Assembly: GCF_040115645.1 (NCBI RefSeq) | Contig: NW_027096020.1 | Span: 248,001 to 312,000 of the forward strand | Origin: Euwallacea fornicatus | Lineage: Eukaryota > Arthropoda > Insecta > Coleoptera > Curculionidae | DNA length: 64,000 bases | Reading direction: 5' to 3' | Shown: positions 36,749-51,201 of the stretch, one piece after another | Numbering within the stretch: position 1 is the first letter of the stretch | Layout: each line of letters starts with the position of its first letter | Notes under the pieces: generated by a model | Seen by the model: the letters and a program-made list of their open reading frames with translations, nothing else | Databases searched by the model: none | Told to the model about the DNA's origin: nothing | Program-made: the position numbers and the translations under genes

Positions 36749-39700
36749 TTAAAGTACTAATTTTCTTGGAAATTCAACAAGATGCAATCATGATGTGTTG
36801 TACATTTTCAAATTCTCGTCGAGTTGAGTAATTTGACACTTTGTTTAACAAATTTGGTCCTCATTTGCCGAAGTTATCGACCCACCAAATTTGAAAAGTC
36901 AAAAAAGTTGTGTGTTTGACCACATAATATACTATTTTTCTTGGAAATCCAACAAGATGCAATAATGAGTTGTTGTGTCATCCTAAAGATCTCGTAGAGC
37001 TGATTAATTTGACACTTTGTTTAAGAAGTTTGGTCCTCATTTGCCGAAGTTATCGAGCTACTAAGTTTGAAAAGTCAAAAAAGTTGTGTGTTTGAGCACA
37101 TAAAGTTCTATTTTTCTTGGAATTTCAACAAGATGCAATCATGATGTGTTATAACATCTTCAAAATCTCGTCGAGCTGAGTAATTTGACACTTTGTTTAA
37201 CAAATTTGGTCCTCATTTGCCGAAGTTATCGAGCTAGAAATTTTGAAAAGTCACAAAAGTTGTGTGTTTTAGCACATAAAGTACTATTTTTCTTGGAAAT
37301 TCAACAAGATGTAATCATGATGTATTGTTCATTTTCAAAATCTCGTCGAGCTGAGTAATTTGACACTTTGTTTAACAAATTTGGAAAACATTTGCCGAAG
37401 TTATCGAGATTCAAAGTTTGAAAAGTCACAAAAGTTGTGTGTTTTAGCACTTAAAGTACTATTTTTCTTGGAAATTCAACAAGATGCAATCCAGATGTGT
37501 TATAACATCTTCAAAATCTCGTCGAGCTGATCAATTTGGCACTTTGTTTAACAAATTTGGTCCTCATTTGCCGAAGTTATCGAGCTACAAATTTTGAAAA
37601 GTCACAAAAGTTGTGTGTTTTAGCACATAAAGTACTATTTTTCTTGGAAATTCAACAAGATGTAATCATGATGTATTGTTCATTTTCAAAATCTCGTCGA
37701 GCTGAGTAATTTGACACTTTGTTTAACAAATTTGGAAAACATTTGCCGAAGTTATCGAGATTCAAAGTTTGAAAAGTCACAAAAGTTGTGTGTTTGAGCA
37801 CATAAAGTTCTATTTTTCTTGGAATTTCAACAAGATGCAATCATGATGTGTAGTAACATCTTCAAAATCTCGTCGAGCTGAGTAATTTGACACTTTGTTT
37901 AACAAATTTAATCCTCATTTGCCGAAGTTATCGAGCTACAAATTTTGAAAAGTCACAAAAGTTTTGTGTTTGAGCACTTAAAGTACTATTTTTCTTGGAA
38001 ATTCAACAAGATACAATCATGATGTGTTGTAACATCTTCAAAATCTCGTCGAGCTGAGTAATTTGACACTTTGTTTAACAAGTTTGATCCTCATTTGCCG
38101 AAGTTATCGAGCTACAAAATTTGAAAAGTGAAAAAAGTTGTGAGTTTGAGCACATAAAGTACTATTTTTCTTGGAAATTCAACAAGATGCAATCATGATG
38201 TATTGTACATTTTCAGAATCTCGTCGAACTGAGTAATTTGACACTTTGTTTAACAAATTTGATCCTCATTTGCCGAAGTTATCGAGATTCAAAGTTTGAA
38301 AAGTAAAAAAAGTTGTGTGTTTGATCACATAAAGTTCTATTTTTCTTGGACTTTCAACAAGATGCAATCATGATGTGTAGTAACATCTTCAAAATCTCGT
38401 CGAGCTGAGTAATTTGACACTTTGTTTAACAAATTTAATCCTCATTTGCCGAAGTTATCGAGCTACAAATTTTGAAAAGTCACAAAAGTTTTGTGTTTGA
38501 GCACTTAAAGTACTATTTTTCTTGGAAATTCAACAAGATACAATCATGATGTGTTGTAACATCTTCAAAATCTCGTCGAGCTGAGTAATTTGACACTTTG
38601 TATAACAAATTTGATCCTCATTTGCCGAAGTTATCGAGATTCAAAATTTGAAAAGTCAAAAAAGTTGTGTGTTTGAGCACTTAAAGTACTATTTTTCTTG
38701 GATATTCACAAGATGCAATCATGATGTGTTGTAACATCTTCAAAATCTCGTCGAGCTGAGTAATTTGACACTTTGTTTAACAAATTTAATCCTCATTTGC
38801 CGAAGTTATCGAGCTACAAATTTTGAAAAGTCACAAAAGTTGTGTGTTTTAGCACATAAAGTACTATTTTTCTTGGAAATTCAACAAGATGCAATCATGA
38901 TGTGTAGTAACATCTTCAAAATCTCGTCGAGCTGAGTAATTTGACACTTTGTTTAACAAATTTGATCCTCATTTGCCGAAGTTATCGAGATTCAAAATTT
39001 GAAAAGTCAATAAAGTTGTGTGTTTGAGCACTTAAAGTACTATTTTTCTTGGATATTCACAAGATGCAATCATGATGTGTTGTACATTTTCAAATTCTCG
39101 TCGAGTTGAGTAATTTGACACATTGTTTAACAAATTTGGTCCTCATTTGCCGAAGTTATCGAGTTACTAAGTTTGAAAAGTGAAAAAAGTTGTGAGTTTG
39201 AGCTTAAAGTACTATTTTTCTTGGAAATTCAACAAGATGCAATCATGATGTGTAGTAACATCTTCAAAATCTCGTCGAGCTGAGTAATTTGACACTTTGT
39301 TTAACAAATTTGATCCTCATTTGCCGAAGTTATCGAGATTCAAAATTTGAAAAGTCAAAAAAGCTGTGTGTTTGAGCAATTAATGTACTATTTTTCTTGG
39401 AATTTCAACAAGATGCAATCATGATGTGTAGTAACATCTTCAAAATCTCGTCGAGCTGAGTAATTTGACACTTTGTTTAACAAATTTGATCCTCATTTGC
39501 CGAAGTTATCGAGATTCAAAATTTGAAAAGTCAAAAAAGTTGTGTGTTTGAGCACTTAAAGTACTATTTTTCTTGGAAATTCAACAAGATGCAATCATGA
39601 TGTGTTGTACATTTTCAAAATCTCGTCGAGCTGAGTATTTTGACACTTTGTTTAACAAATTTGGTCCTCATTTGCCGAAGTTATCGACCCACCAAATTTG

Positions 39701-41007
39701 AAAAGTGAAAAAAGTTGTGAGTTTGAGCACATAAAGTACTATTTTTCTTGGAAATTCAACAAGATGCAATCATGATGTGTTATAACATCTTCAAAATCTC
39801 GTCGAGCTGAGTAATTTGACACTTTGTTTAACAAATTTGATCCTCATTTGCCGAAGTTATCGAGCTACAAATTTTGAAAAGTCACAAAAGTTGTGTGTTT
39901 TAGCACATAAAGTACTATTTTTCTTGGAAATTCAACAAGATGCAATCATGATGTATTGTACATTTTCAGAATCTCGTCGAGCTGAGTAATTTGACACTTT
40001 GTTTAACAAATTTGATCCTCATTTGCCGAAGTTATCGACCTACAAAATTTGAAAAGTCAAAAAATTTGTGTGTTTTAGCACATAAAGTACTATTTTTCTT
40101 AGAAATTCCACAAGATGCAATCATGATGTGTTATAACATCTTCACAATCTCGTAGAGCTGAGTAATTTGACACTTTGTTTAACAAATTTGATCCTCATTT
40201 GCCGAAGTTATCGAGCTACAAATTTTGAAAAGTCACAAAAGTTGTGTGGTTGAGCACATAAAGTACTATTTTTCTTGGAAATTCAACAAGATGCAATCCA
40301 GATGTGTTATAACATCTTCAAAGTCTCGCCGAGCTGAGTAACTTGACACTTTTTTTCACAAATTTGATCCTCATTTGCCGAAGTTATCGAGATTCAAAGT
40401 TTGAAAAGTCAAAAAAGTTGTGTGTTTGAGCACATAAAGTACTATTTTTCTTGGAAATTCAACAAGATGCAATCATGATGTGTAGTAACATCTTCAAAAT
40501 CTCGTCGAGCTGAGTAATTTGACACTTTGTTTAACAAATTTGATCCTCATTTGCCGAAGTTATCGAGATTCAAAATTTGAAAAGTCAAAAAAGTTGTGTG
40601 TTTGAGCACTTAAAGTACTATTTTTCTTGGAATTTCAACAAGATGCAATCATGATGTGTAGTAACATCTTCAAAATCTCGTCGAGCTGAGTAATTTGACA
40701 CTTTGTTTAACAAATTTGATCCTCATTTGCCGAAGTTATCGAGATTCAAAATTTGAAAAGTCAAAAAAGTTGTGTGTTTGAGCACTTAAAGTACTATTTT
40801 TCTTGGAAATTCAACAAGATGCAATCATGATGTGTTGTACATTTTCAAAATCTCGTCGAGCTGAGTATTTTGACACTTTGTTTAACAAATTTGGTCCTCA
40901 TTTGCCGAAGTTATCGACCCAACAAATTTGAAAAGTGAAAAAAGTTGTGAGTTTGAGCACATAAAGTACTATTTTTCTTGGAAATTCAACAAGATGCAAT
41001 CATGATG
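36749..41007. repeat. Tandem duplication I, copy 1 (4388 bp, 25 monomers)
   Basis: Offset 4388 to 41,137-45,395. Shared rare marks: AAAGTACTAATTTTC near 36,755 and 41,143, TGAGTTGTTGTGTC (36,966 and 41,354), GGATATTCACAAG (near 38,701, 39,051 and 43,090, 43,440), AAGTCAATAAAG, GACACATTGTTTAAC, the 4-base deletion GAGCTTAAAG (39,203 and 43,591), GAGCAATTAATG, and CTCGCCGAG (40,326 and 44,713). TTGATCACAT near 38,321 is a private change of this copy (TTGAGCACAT at 42,709). Confidence 0.88.
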
Positions 41008-41136
41008 TGTTATAACATCTTCAAAATCTCGTCGAGCTGAGTAATTTGACACTTTGTTTAACAAATTTGATCCTCATTTGCCGAAGTTATCGAGCTACAA
41101 ATTTTGAAAAGTCACAAAAGTTGTGTGTTTTAGCAC

Positions 41137-44100
41137 ATAAAGTACTAATTTTCTTGGAAATTCAACAAGATGCAATCATGATGTGTTGTACATTTTCAAA
41201 TTCTCGTCGAGTTGAGTAATTTGACACTTTGTTTAACAAATTTGGTCCTCATTTGCCGAAGTTATCGACCCACCAAATTTGAAAAGTCAAAAAAGTTGTG
41301 TGTTTGACCACATAATATACTATTTTTCTTGGAAATCCAACAAGATGCAATAATGAGTTGTTGTGTCATCCTAAAGATCTCGTAGAGCTGATTAATTTGA
41401 CACTTTGTTTAAGAAGTTTGGTCCTCATTTGCCGAAGTTATCGAGCTACTAAGTTTGAAAAGTCAAAAAAGTTGTGTGTTTGAGCACATAAAGTTCTATT
41501 TTTCTTGGAATTTCAACAAGATGCAATCATGATGTGTTATAACATCTTCAAAATCTCGTCGAGCTGAGTAATTTGACACTTTGTTTAACAAATTTGGTCC
41601 TCATTTGCCGAAGTTATCGAGCTAGAAATTTTGAAAAGTCACAAAAGTTGTGTGTTTTAGCACATAAAGTACTATTTTTCTTGGAAATTCAACAAGATGT
41701 AATCATGATGTATTGTTCATTTTCAAAATCTCGTCGAGCTGAGTAATTTGACACTTTGTTTAACAAATTTGGAAAACATTTGCCGAAGTTATCGAGATTC
41801 AAAGTTTGAAAAGTCACAAAAGTTGTGTGTTTTAGCACTTAAAGTACTATTTTTCTTGGAAATTCAACAAGATGCAATCCAGATGTGTTATAACATCTTC
41901 AAAATCTCGTCGAGCTGATCAATTTGGCACTTTGTTTAACAAATTTGGTCCTCATTTGCCGAAGTTATCGAGCTACAAATTTTGAAAAGTCACAAAAGTT
42001 GTGTGTTTTAGCACATAAAGTACTATTTTTCTTGGAAATTCAACAAGATGTAATCATGATGTATTGTTCATTTTCAAAATCTCGTCGAGCTGAGTAATTT
42101 GACACTTTGTTTAACAAATTTGGAAAACATTTGCCGAAGTTATCGAGATTCAAAGTTTGAAAAGTCACAAAAGTTGTGTGTTTGAGCACATAAAGTTCTA
42201 TTTTTCTTGGAATTTCAACAAGATGCAATCATGATGTGTAGTAACATCTTCAAAATCTCGTCGAGCTGAGTAATTTGACACTTTGTTTAACAAATTTAAT
42301 CCTCATTTGCCGAAGTTATCGAGCTACAAATTTTGAAAAGTCACAAAAGTTTTGTGTTTGAGCACTTAAAGTACTATTTTTCTTGGAAATTCAACAAGAT
42401 ACAATCATGATGTGTTGTAACATCTTCAAAATCTCGTCGAGCTGAGTAATTTGACACTTTGTTTAACAAGTTTGATCCTCATTTGCCGAAGTTATCGAGC
42501 TACAAAATTTGAAAAGTGAAAAAAGTTGTGAGTTTGAGCACATAAAGTACTATTTTTCTTGGAAATTCAACAAGATGCAATCATGATGTATTGTACATTT
42601 TCAGAATCTCGTCGAACTGAGTAATTTGACACTTTGTTTAACAAATTTGATCCTCATTTGCCGAAGTTATCGAGATTCAAAGTTTGAAAAGTAAAAAAAG
42701 TTGTGTGTTTGAGCACATAAAGTTCTATTTTTCTTGGACTTTCAACAAGATGCAATCATGATGTGTAGTAACATCTTCAAAATCTCGTCGAGCTGAGTAA
42801 TTTGACACTTTGTTTAACAAATTTAATCCTCATTTGCCGAAGTTATCGAGCTACAAATTTTGAAAAGTCACAAAAGTTTTGTGTTTGAGCACTTAAAGTA
42901 CTATTTTTCTTGGAAATTCAACAAGATACAATCATGATGTGTTGTAACATCTTCAAAATCTCGTCGAGCTGAGTAATTTGACACTTTGTATAACAAATTT
43001 GATCCTCATTTGCCGAAGTTATCGAGATTCAAAATTTGAAAAGTCAAAAAAGTTGTGTGTTTGAGCACTTAAAGTACTATTTTTCTTGGATATTCACAAG
43101 ATGCAATCATGATGTGTTGTAACATCTTCAAAATCTCGTCGAGCTGAGTAATTTGACACTTTGTTTAACAAATTTAATCCTCATTTGCCGAAGTTATCGA
43201 GCTACAAATTTTGAAAAGTCACAAAAGTTGTGTGTTTTAGCACATAAAGTACTATTTTTCTTGGAAATTCAACAAGATGCAATCATGATGTGTAGTAACA
43301 TCTTCAAAATCTCGTCGAGCTGAGTAATTTGACACTTTGTTTAACAAATTTGATCCTCATTTGCCGAAGTTATCGAGATTCAAAATTTGAAAAGTCAATA
43401 AAGTTGTGTGTTTGAGCACTTAAAGTACTATTTTTCTTGGATATTCACAAGATGCAATCATGATGTGTTGTACATTTTCAAATTCTCGTCGAGTTGAGTA
43501 ATTTGACACATTGTTTAACAAATTTGGTCCTCATTTGCCGAAGTTATCGAGTTACTAAGTTTGAAAAGTGAAAAAAGTTGTGAGTTTGAGCTTAAAGTAC
43601 TATTTTTCTTGGAAATTCAACAAGATGCAATCATGATGTGTAGTAACATCTTCAAAATCTCGTCGAGCTGAGTAATTTGACACTTTGTTTAACAAATTTG
43701 ATCCTCATTTGCCGAAGTTATCGAGATTCAAAATTTGAAAAGTCAAAAAAGCTGTGTGTTTGAGCAATTAATGTACTATTTTTCTTGGAATTTCAACAAG
43801 ATGCAATCATGATGTGTAGTAACATCTTCAAAATCTCGTCGAGCTGAGTAATTTGACACTTTGTTTAACAAATTTGATCCTCATTTGCCGAAGTTATCGA
43901 GATTCAAAATTTGAAAAGTCAAAAAAGTTGTGTGTTTGAGCACTTAAAGTACTATTTTTCTTGGAAATTCAACAAGATGCAATCATGATGTGTTGTACAT
44001 TTTCAAAATCTCGTCGAGCTGAGTATTTTGACACTTTGTTTAACAAATTTGGTCCTCATTTGCCGAAGTTATCGACCCACCAAATTTGAAAAGTGAAAAA

Positions 44101-45395
44101 AGTTGTGAGTTTGAGCACATAAAGTACTATTTTTCTTGGAAATTCAACAAGATGCAATCATGATGTGTTATAACATCTTCAAAATCTCGTCGAGCTGAGT
44201 AATTTGACACTTTGTTTAACAAATTTGATCCTCATTTGCCGAAGTTATCGAGCTACAAATTTTGAAAAGTCACAAAAGTTGTGTGTTTTAGCACATAAAG
44301 TACTATTTTTCTTGGAAATTCAACAAGATGCAATCATGATGTATTGTACATTTTCAGAATCTCGTCGAGCTGAGTAATTTGACACTTTGTTTAACAAATT
44401 TGATCCTCATTTGCCGAAGTTATCGACCTACAAAATTTGAAAAGTCAAAAAATTTGTGTGTTTTAGCACATAAAGTACTATTTTTCTTAGAAATTCCACA
44501 AGATGCAATCATGATGTGTTATAACATCTTCACAATCTCGTAGAGCTGAGTAATTTGACACTTTGTTTAACAAATTTGATCCTCATTTGCCGAAGTTATC
44601 GAGCTACAAATTTTGAAAAGTCACAAAAGTTGTGTGGTTGAGCACATAAAGTACTATTTTTCTTGGAAATTCAACAAGATGCAATCCAGATGTGTTATAA
44701 CATCTTCAAAGTCTCGCCGAGCTGAGTAACTTGACACTTTTTTTCACAAATTTGATCCTCATTTGCCGAAGTTATCGAGATTCAAAGTTTGAAAAGTCAA
44801 AAAAGTTGTGTGTTTGAGCACATAAAGTACTATTTTTCTTGGAAATTCAACAAGATGCAATCATGATGTGTAGTAACATCTTCAAAATCTCGTCGAGCTG
44901 AGTAATTTGACACTTTGTTTAACAAATTTGATCCTCATTTGCCGAAGTTATCGAGATTCAAAATTTGAAAAGTCAAAAAAGTTGTGTGTTTGAGCACTTA
45001 AAGTACTATTTTTCTTGGAATTTCAACAAGATGCAATCATGATGTGTAGTAACATCTTCAAAATCTCGTCGAGCTGAGTAATTTGACACTTTGTTTAACA
45101 AATTTGATCCTCATTTGCCGAAGTTATCGAGATTCAAAATTTGAAAAGTCAAAAAAGTTGTGTGTTTGAGCACTTAAAGTACTATTTTTCTTGGAAATTC
45201 AACAAGATGCAATCATGATGTGTTGTACATTTTCAAAATCTCGTCGAGCTGAGTATTTTGACACTTTGTTTAACAAATTTGGTCCTCATTTGCCGAAGTT
45301 ATCGACCCAACAAATTTGAAAAGTGAAAAAAGTTGTGAGTTTGAGCACATAAAGTACTATTTTTCTTGGAAATTCAACAAGATGCAATCATGATG
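41137..45395. repeat. Tandem duplication I, copy 2
   Basis: Follows copy 1 after about 130 bp. Ends where GTGTTATAAC (copy 1, about 41,007) is replaced by GTATTGTAC. It is near-identical over about 4.26 kb, the longest near-perfect duplicated stretch seen in the window. Confidence 0.88.
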
Positions 45396-45419
45396 TATTG
45401 TACATTTTCAAAATCTCGT

Positions 45420-47236
45420 CGAGCTGAGTAATTTGACACTTTGTTTAACAAATTTGATCCTCATTTGCCGAAGTTATCGAGCTACAAATTTTGAAAAGTC
45501 ACAAAAGTTGTGTGTTTTAGCACATAAAGTACTATTTTTCTTGGAAATTCAACAAGATGCAATCATGATGTATTGTACATTTTCAGAATCTCGTCGAGCT
45601 GAGTAATTTGACACTTTGTTTAACAAATTTGATCCTCATTTGCCGAAGTTATCGACCTACAAAATTTGAAAAGTCAAAAAATTTGTGTGTTTTAGCACAT
45701 AAAGTACTATTTTTCTTAGAAATTCCACAAGATGCAATCATGATGTGTTATAACATCTTCACAATCTCGTAGAGCTGAGTAATTTGACACTTTGTTTAAC
45801 AAATTTGATCCTCATTTGCCGAAGTTATCGAGCTACAAATTTTGAAAAGTCACAAAAGTTGTGTGGTTGAGCACATAAAGTACTATTTTTCTTGGAAATT
45901 CAACAAGATGCAATCCAGATGTGTTATAACATCTTCAAAGTCTCGCCGAGCTGAGTAACTTGACACTTTTTTTCACAAATTTGATCCTCATTTGCCGAAG
46001 TTATCGAGATTCAAAGTTTGAAAAGTCAAAAAAGTTGTGTGTTTGAGCACATAAAGTACTATTTTTCTTGGAAATTCAACAAGATGCAATCATGATGTGT
46101 AGTAACATCTTCAAAATCTCGTCGAGCTGAGTAATTTGACACTTTGTTTAACAAATTTGATCCTCATTTGCCGAAGTTATCGAGATTCAAAATTTGAAAA
46201 GTCAAAAAAGTTGTGTGTTTGAGCACTTAAAGTACTATTTTTCTTGGAAATTCAACAAGATGCAATCATGATGTGTTGTACATTTTCAAAATCTCGTCGA
46301 GCTGAGTAATTTGACACTTTGTTTAACAAATTTGATCCTCATTTGCCGAAGTTATCGAGATTCAAAATTTGAAAAGTCAAAAAAGTTGTGTGTTTGAGCA
46401 CTTAAAGTACTATTTTTCTTGGAAATTCAACAAGATGCAATCATGATGTGTTTTACATTTTCAAAATCTCGTCGAGCTGAGTAATTTGACACTTTGTTTA
46501 ACAAATTTGATCCTCATTTGCCGAAGTTATCGAGATTCAAAGTTTGAAAAGTAAAAAAAGTTGTGTGTTTGAGCACATAAAGTTCTATTTTTCTTGGACT
46601 TTCAACAAGATGCAATCATGATGTGTTATAACATCTTCAAAATCTCGTCGAGCTGAGTAATTTGACACTTTGTTTAAGAAGTTTGATCCTCATTTGCCGA
46701 AGTTATCGAGCTACAAATTTTGAAAAGTCACAAAAGTTGTGTGTTTTAGCACATAAAGTACTATTTTTCTTGGAAATTCAACAAGATGCAATCATGATGT
46801 GTTGTACATTTTCAAAATCTCGTCGAGCTGAGTAATTTGACACTTTGTTTAACAAATTTGGTCCTCATTTGCCGAAGTTATCGAGCTACTAAGTTTGAAA
46901 AGTCAAAAAAGTTGTGTGTTTGAGCACTTAAAGTACTATTTTTCTTGGAAATTCAACAAGATGCAATCATGTTGTGTTGTACATTTTCAAAATCTCGTCG
47001 AGCTGAGTAATTTGACACTTTGTTTAACAAATTTGGTCCTCATTTGCCGAAGTTATCGAGCTACTAAGTTTGAAAAGTTAAAAAAGTTGTGAGTTTGAGC
47101 ACATAAAGTACTATTTTTCTTGGAAATTCAACAAGATGCAATCATGATGTGTAGTAATATCTTCAAAATCTCGTCGAGCTGAGTAATTTGACACTTTGTT
47201 TAACAAATTTGATCCTCATTTGCCGAAGTTATCGAG
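45420..47236. repeat. Segment J, first of three copies
   Basis: Recurs at about 49,459-51,275 (offset 4039) and 52,971-54,787 (further 3512). All copies carry GTGTTTTACATTTTC, TTTAAGAAGTTTGATCC and the private ATCATGTTGTGTTG change (near 46,966, 51,005, 54,517, and a fourth time near 56,098). It shows that the 3512 bp unit K grew from a module already present at 45 kb. Confidence 0.82.
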
Positions 47237-47689
47237 ATTCAAAATTTGAAAAGTCACAAAAGTTGTGTGTTTGAGCACATAAAGTTCAATTTTTCTTGGA
47301 ATTTTAACAAGATGCAATCATGATGTGTAGTAACATCTTCAAAATCTCGTCGAGCTGAGTAATTTGACACTTTGTTTAACAAATTTGATCCTCATTTGCC
47401 GAAGTTATCGAGATTCAAAATTTGAAAAGTCAAAAAAGTTGTGTGTTTGAGCAATTAAAGTACTATTTTTCTTGGAAATTCAACAAGATGCAATCCAGAT
47501 GTGTTATAACATCTTCAAAATCTCGTCGAGCTGATCAATTTGGCACTTTGTTTAACAAATTTGGTCCTCATTTGCCGAAGTTATCGAGCTACAAATTTTG
47601 AAAAGTCACAAAAGTTGTGTGTTTTAGCACATAAAGTACTATTTTTCTTTTAAATTCAACAAGATGCAATCATGATGTATTGTACATTT

Positions 47690-50600
47690 TCAAAATCTCG
47701 TCGAGCTGAGTAATTTGACACTTTGTTTAACAAATTTGATCCTCATTTGCCGAAGTTATCGAGCTACAAATTTTGAAAAGTCACAAAAGTTGTGTGTTTG
47801 AGCACATAAAGTTCTATTTTTCTTGGACTTTCCACAAGATGCAATCATGATGTGTTATAACATCTTCAAAATCTCGTCGAGCTGAGTAATTTGACACTTT
47901 GTATAACAAATTTGATCCTCATTTGCCGAAGTTATCCAGATTCAAAGTTTGAAAAGTCAAAAAAGTTGTGTGTTTGAGCACATAAAGTTCTATTTTTCTT
48001 GGAATTTCAACAAGATGCAATCATGATGTGTTATAACATCTTCAAAATCTCGTCGAGCTGAGTAATTTGACACTTTGTTTAACAAATTTGATCCTCATTT
48101 GCCGAAGTTATCGAGATTCAAAGTTTGAAAAGTCAAAAAAGTTGTGTGTTTGAGCACATAAAGTACTATTTTTCTTGGAAATTCAACAAGATGCAATCAT
48201 GATGTGTAGTAACATCTTCAAAATCTCGTCGAGCTGAGTAATTTGACACTTTATTTAACAAATTTGATCCTCATTTGCCGAAGTTATCGAGATTCAAAAT
48301 TTGAAAAGTCAAAAAAGTTGTGTGTTTGAGCACTTAAAGTACTATTTTTCTTGGAAATTCAACAAGATGCAATCCAGATGTGTTATAACATCTTCAAAAT
48401 CTCGTCGAGCTGAGTAATTTGACACTTTTTTTAACAAATTTGATCCTCATTTGCCGAAGTTATCGAGCTACAAATTTTGAAAAGTCACCAATGTTGTGTG
48501 TTTTAGCACATAAAGTACTATTTTTCTTGGAAATTCAACTAGATGCAATCATGATGTATTGTTCATTTTCAAAATCTCGTCGAGCTGAGTAATTTGACAC
48601 TTTGTTTAACAAATTTGGAAATCATTTGCCGAAGTTATCGAGATTCAAAGTTTGAAAAGTCACAAAAGTTGTGTGTTTGAGCACATAAAGTTCTATTTTT
48701 CTTGGAATTTCAACAAGATGCAATCATGATGTGTAGTAACATCTTCAAAATCTCGTCGAGCTGAGTAATTTGACACTTTGTTTAACAAATTTATTCCTAA
48801 TTTGCCGAAGTTATCGAGCTACAAATTTTGAAAAGTCACAAAAGTTGTGTGTTTTAGCACATAAAGTACTATTTTTCTTGGAAACTCAACAAGATGCAAT
48901 CATGATGTATTGTTCATTTTCCAAATCTCGTCGAGCTGAGTAATTTGACACTTTGTTTAACAAATTTGGAAATCCTTTGCCGAAGTTATCGAGATTCAAA
49001 GTTTGAAAAGTCACAAAAGTTGTGTGTTTGAGCACATAAAGTTCTATTTTTCTAGGAAATTCAACAAGATGCAATCATGATGTGTAGTAACATCTTCAAA
49101 ATCTCGTCGAGCTGAGTAATTTGACACTTTGTTTAACAAATTTGATCCTCATTTGCCGAAGTTATCGAGATTCAAAATTTGAAAAGTCAAAAAAGTTGTG
49201 TGTTTGAGCACTTAAAGTACTATTTTTCTTGGAAATTCAACAAGATGCAATCATGATGTGTTGTACATTTTCAAAATCTCGTCGAGCTGAGTATTTTGAC
49301 ACTTTGTTTAACAAATTTGGTCCTCATTTGCCGAAGTTATCGACCCACCAAATTTGAAAAGTGAAAAAAGTTGTGAGTTTGAGCACATAAAGTACTATTT
49401 TTCTTGGAAATTCAACAAGATGCAATCATGATGTGTTATAACATCTTCAAAATCTCGTCGAGCTGAGTAATTTGACACTTTGTTTAACAAATTTGATCCT
49501 CATTTGCCGAAGTTATCGAGCTACAAATTTTGAAAAGTCACAAAAGTTGTGTGTTTTAGCACATAAAGTACTATTTTTCTTGGAAATTCTACAAGATGCA
49601 ATCATGATGTATTGTACATTTTCAGAATCTCGTCGAGCTGAGTAATTTGACACTTTGTTTAACAAATTTGATCCTCATTTGCCGAAGTTATCGACCTACA
49701 AAATTTGAAAAGTCAAAAAATTTGTGTGTTTTAGCACATAAAGTACTATTTTTCTTAGAAATTCCACAAGATGCAATCATGATGTGTTATAACATCTTCA
49801 CAATCTCGTAGAGCTGAGTAATTTGACACTTTGTTTAACAAATTTGATCCTCATTTGCCGAAGTTATCGAGCTACAAATTTTGAAAAGTCACAAAAGTTG
49901 TGTGGTTGAGCACATAAAGTACTATTTTTCTTGGAAATTCAACAAGATGCAATCCAGATGTGTTATAACATCTTCAAAGTCTCGCCGAGCTGAGTAACTT
50001 GACACTTTTTTTCACAAATTTGATCCTCATTTGCCGAAGTTATCGAGATTCAAAGTTTGAAAAGTCAAAAAAGTTGTGTGTTTGAGCACATAAAGTACTA
50101 TTTTTCTTGGAAATTCAACAAGATGCAATCATGATGTGTAGTAACATCTTCAAAATCTCGTCGAGCTGAGTAATTTGACACTTTGTTTAACAAATTTGAT
50201 CCTCATTTGCCGATGTTATCGAGATTCAAAATTTGAAAAGTCAAAAAAGTTGTGTGTTTGAGCACTTAAAGTACTATTTTTCTTGGAAATTCAACAAGAT
50301 GCAATCATGATGTGTTGTACATTTTCAAAATCTCGTCGAGCTGAGTAATTTGACACTTTGTTTAACAAATTTGATCCTCATTTGCCGAAGTTATCGAGAT
50401 TCAAAATTTGAAAAGTCAAAAAAGTTGTGTGTTTGAGCACTTAAAGTACTATTTTTCTTGGAAATTCAACAAGATGCAATCATGATGTGTTTTACATTTT
50501 CAAAATCTCGTCGAGCTGAGTAATTTGACACTTTGTTTAACAAATTTGATCCTCATTTGCCGAAGTTATCGAGATTCAAAGTTTGAAAAGTAAAAAAAGT

Positions 50601-51201
50601 TGTGTGTTTGAGCACATAAAGTTCTATTTTTCTTGGACTTTCAACAAGATGCAATCATGATGTGTTATAACATCTTCAAAATCTCGTCGAGCTGAGTAAT
50701 TTGACACTTTGTTTAAGAAGTTTGATCCTCATTTGCCGAAGTTATCGAGCTACAAATTTTGAAAAGTCACAAAAGTTGTGTGTTTTAGCACATAAAGTAC
50801 TATTTTTCTTGGAAATTCAACAAGATGCAATCATGATGTGTTGTACATTTTCAAAATCTCGTCGAGCTGAGTAATTTGACACTTTGTTTAACAAATTTGG
50901 TCCTCATTTGCCGAAGTTATCGAGCTACTAAGTTTGAAAAGTCAAAAAAGTTGTGTGTTTGAGCACTTAAAGTACTATTTTTCTTGGAAATTCAACAAGA
51001 TGCAATCATGTTGTGTTGTACATTTCCAAAATCTCGTCGAGCTGAGTAATTTGACACTTTGTTTAACAAATTTGGTCCTCATTTGCCGAAGTTATCGAGC
51101 TACTAAGTTTGAAAAGTTAAAAAAGTTGTGAGTTTGAGCACATAAAGTACTATTTTTCTTGGAAATTCAACAAGATGCAATCATGATGTGTAGTAATATC
51201 T
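47690..51201. repeat. Tandem duplication K, copy 1 (3512 bp, 20 monomers)
   Basis: Offset 3512 to 51,202-54,788. Marks common to both: GGACTTTCCACAAG, ACTTTATTTAAC, AGTCACCAATGTTG, CAACTAGATGC, GGAAACTCAAC, ATTTATTCCTAATTTG, TTTTTCTAGG, CTCGCCGAG. By eye I found only about five single-base differences over the unit, for example TTATCCAG near 47,934 against TTATCGAG, and GCCGATGTT near 50,210 against GCCGAAGTT. Confidence 0.88.
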
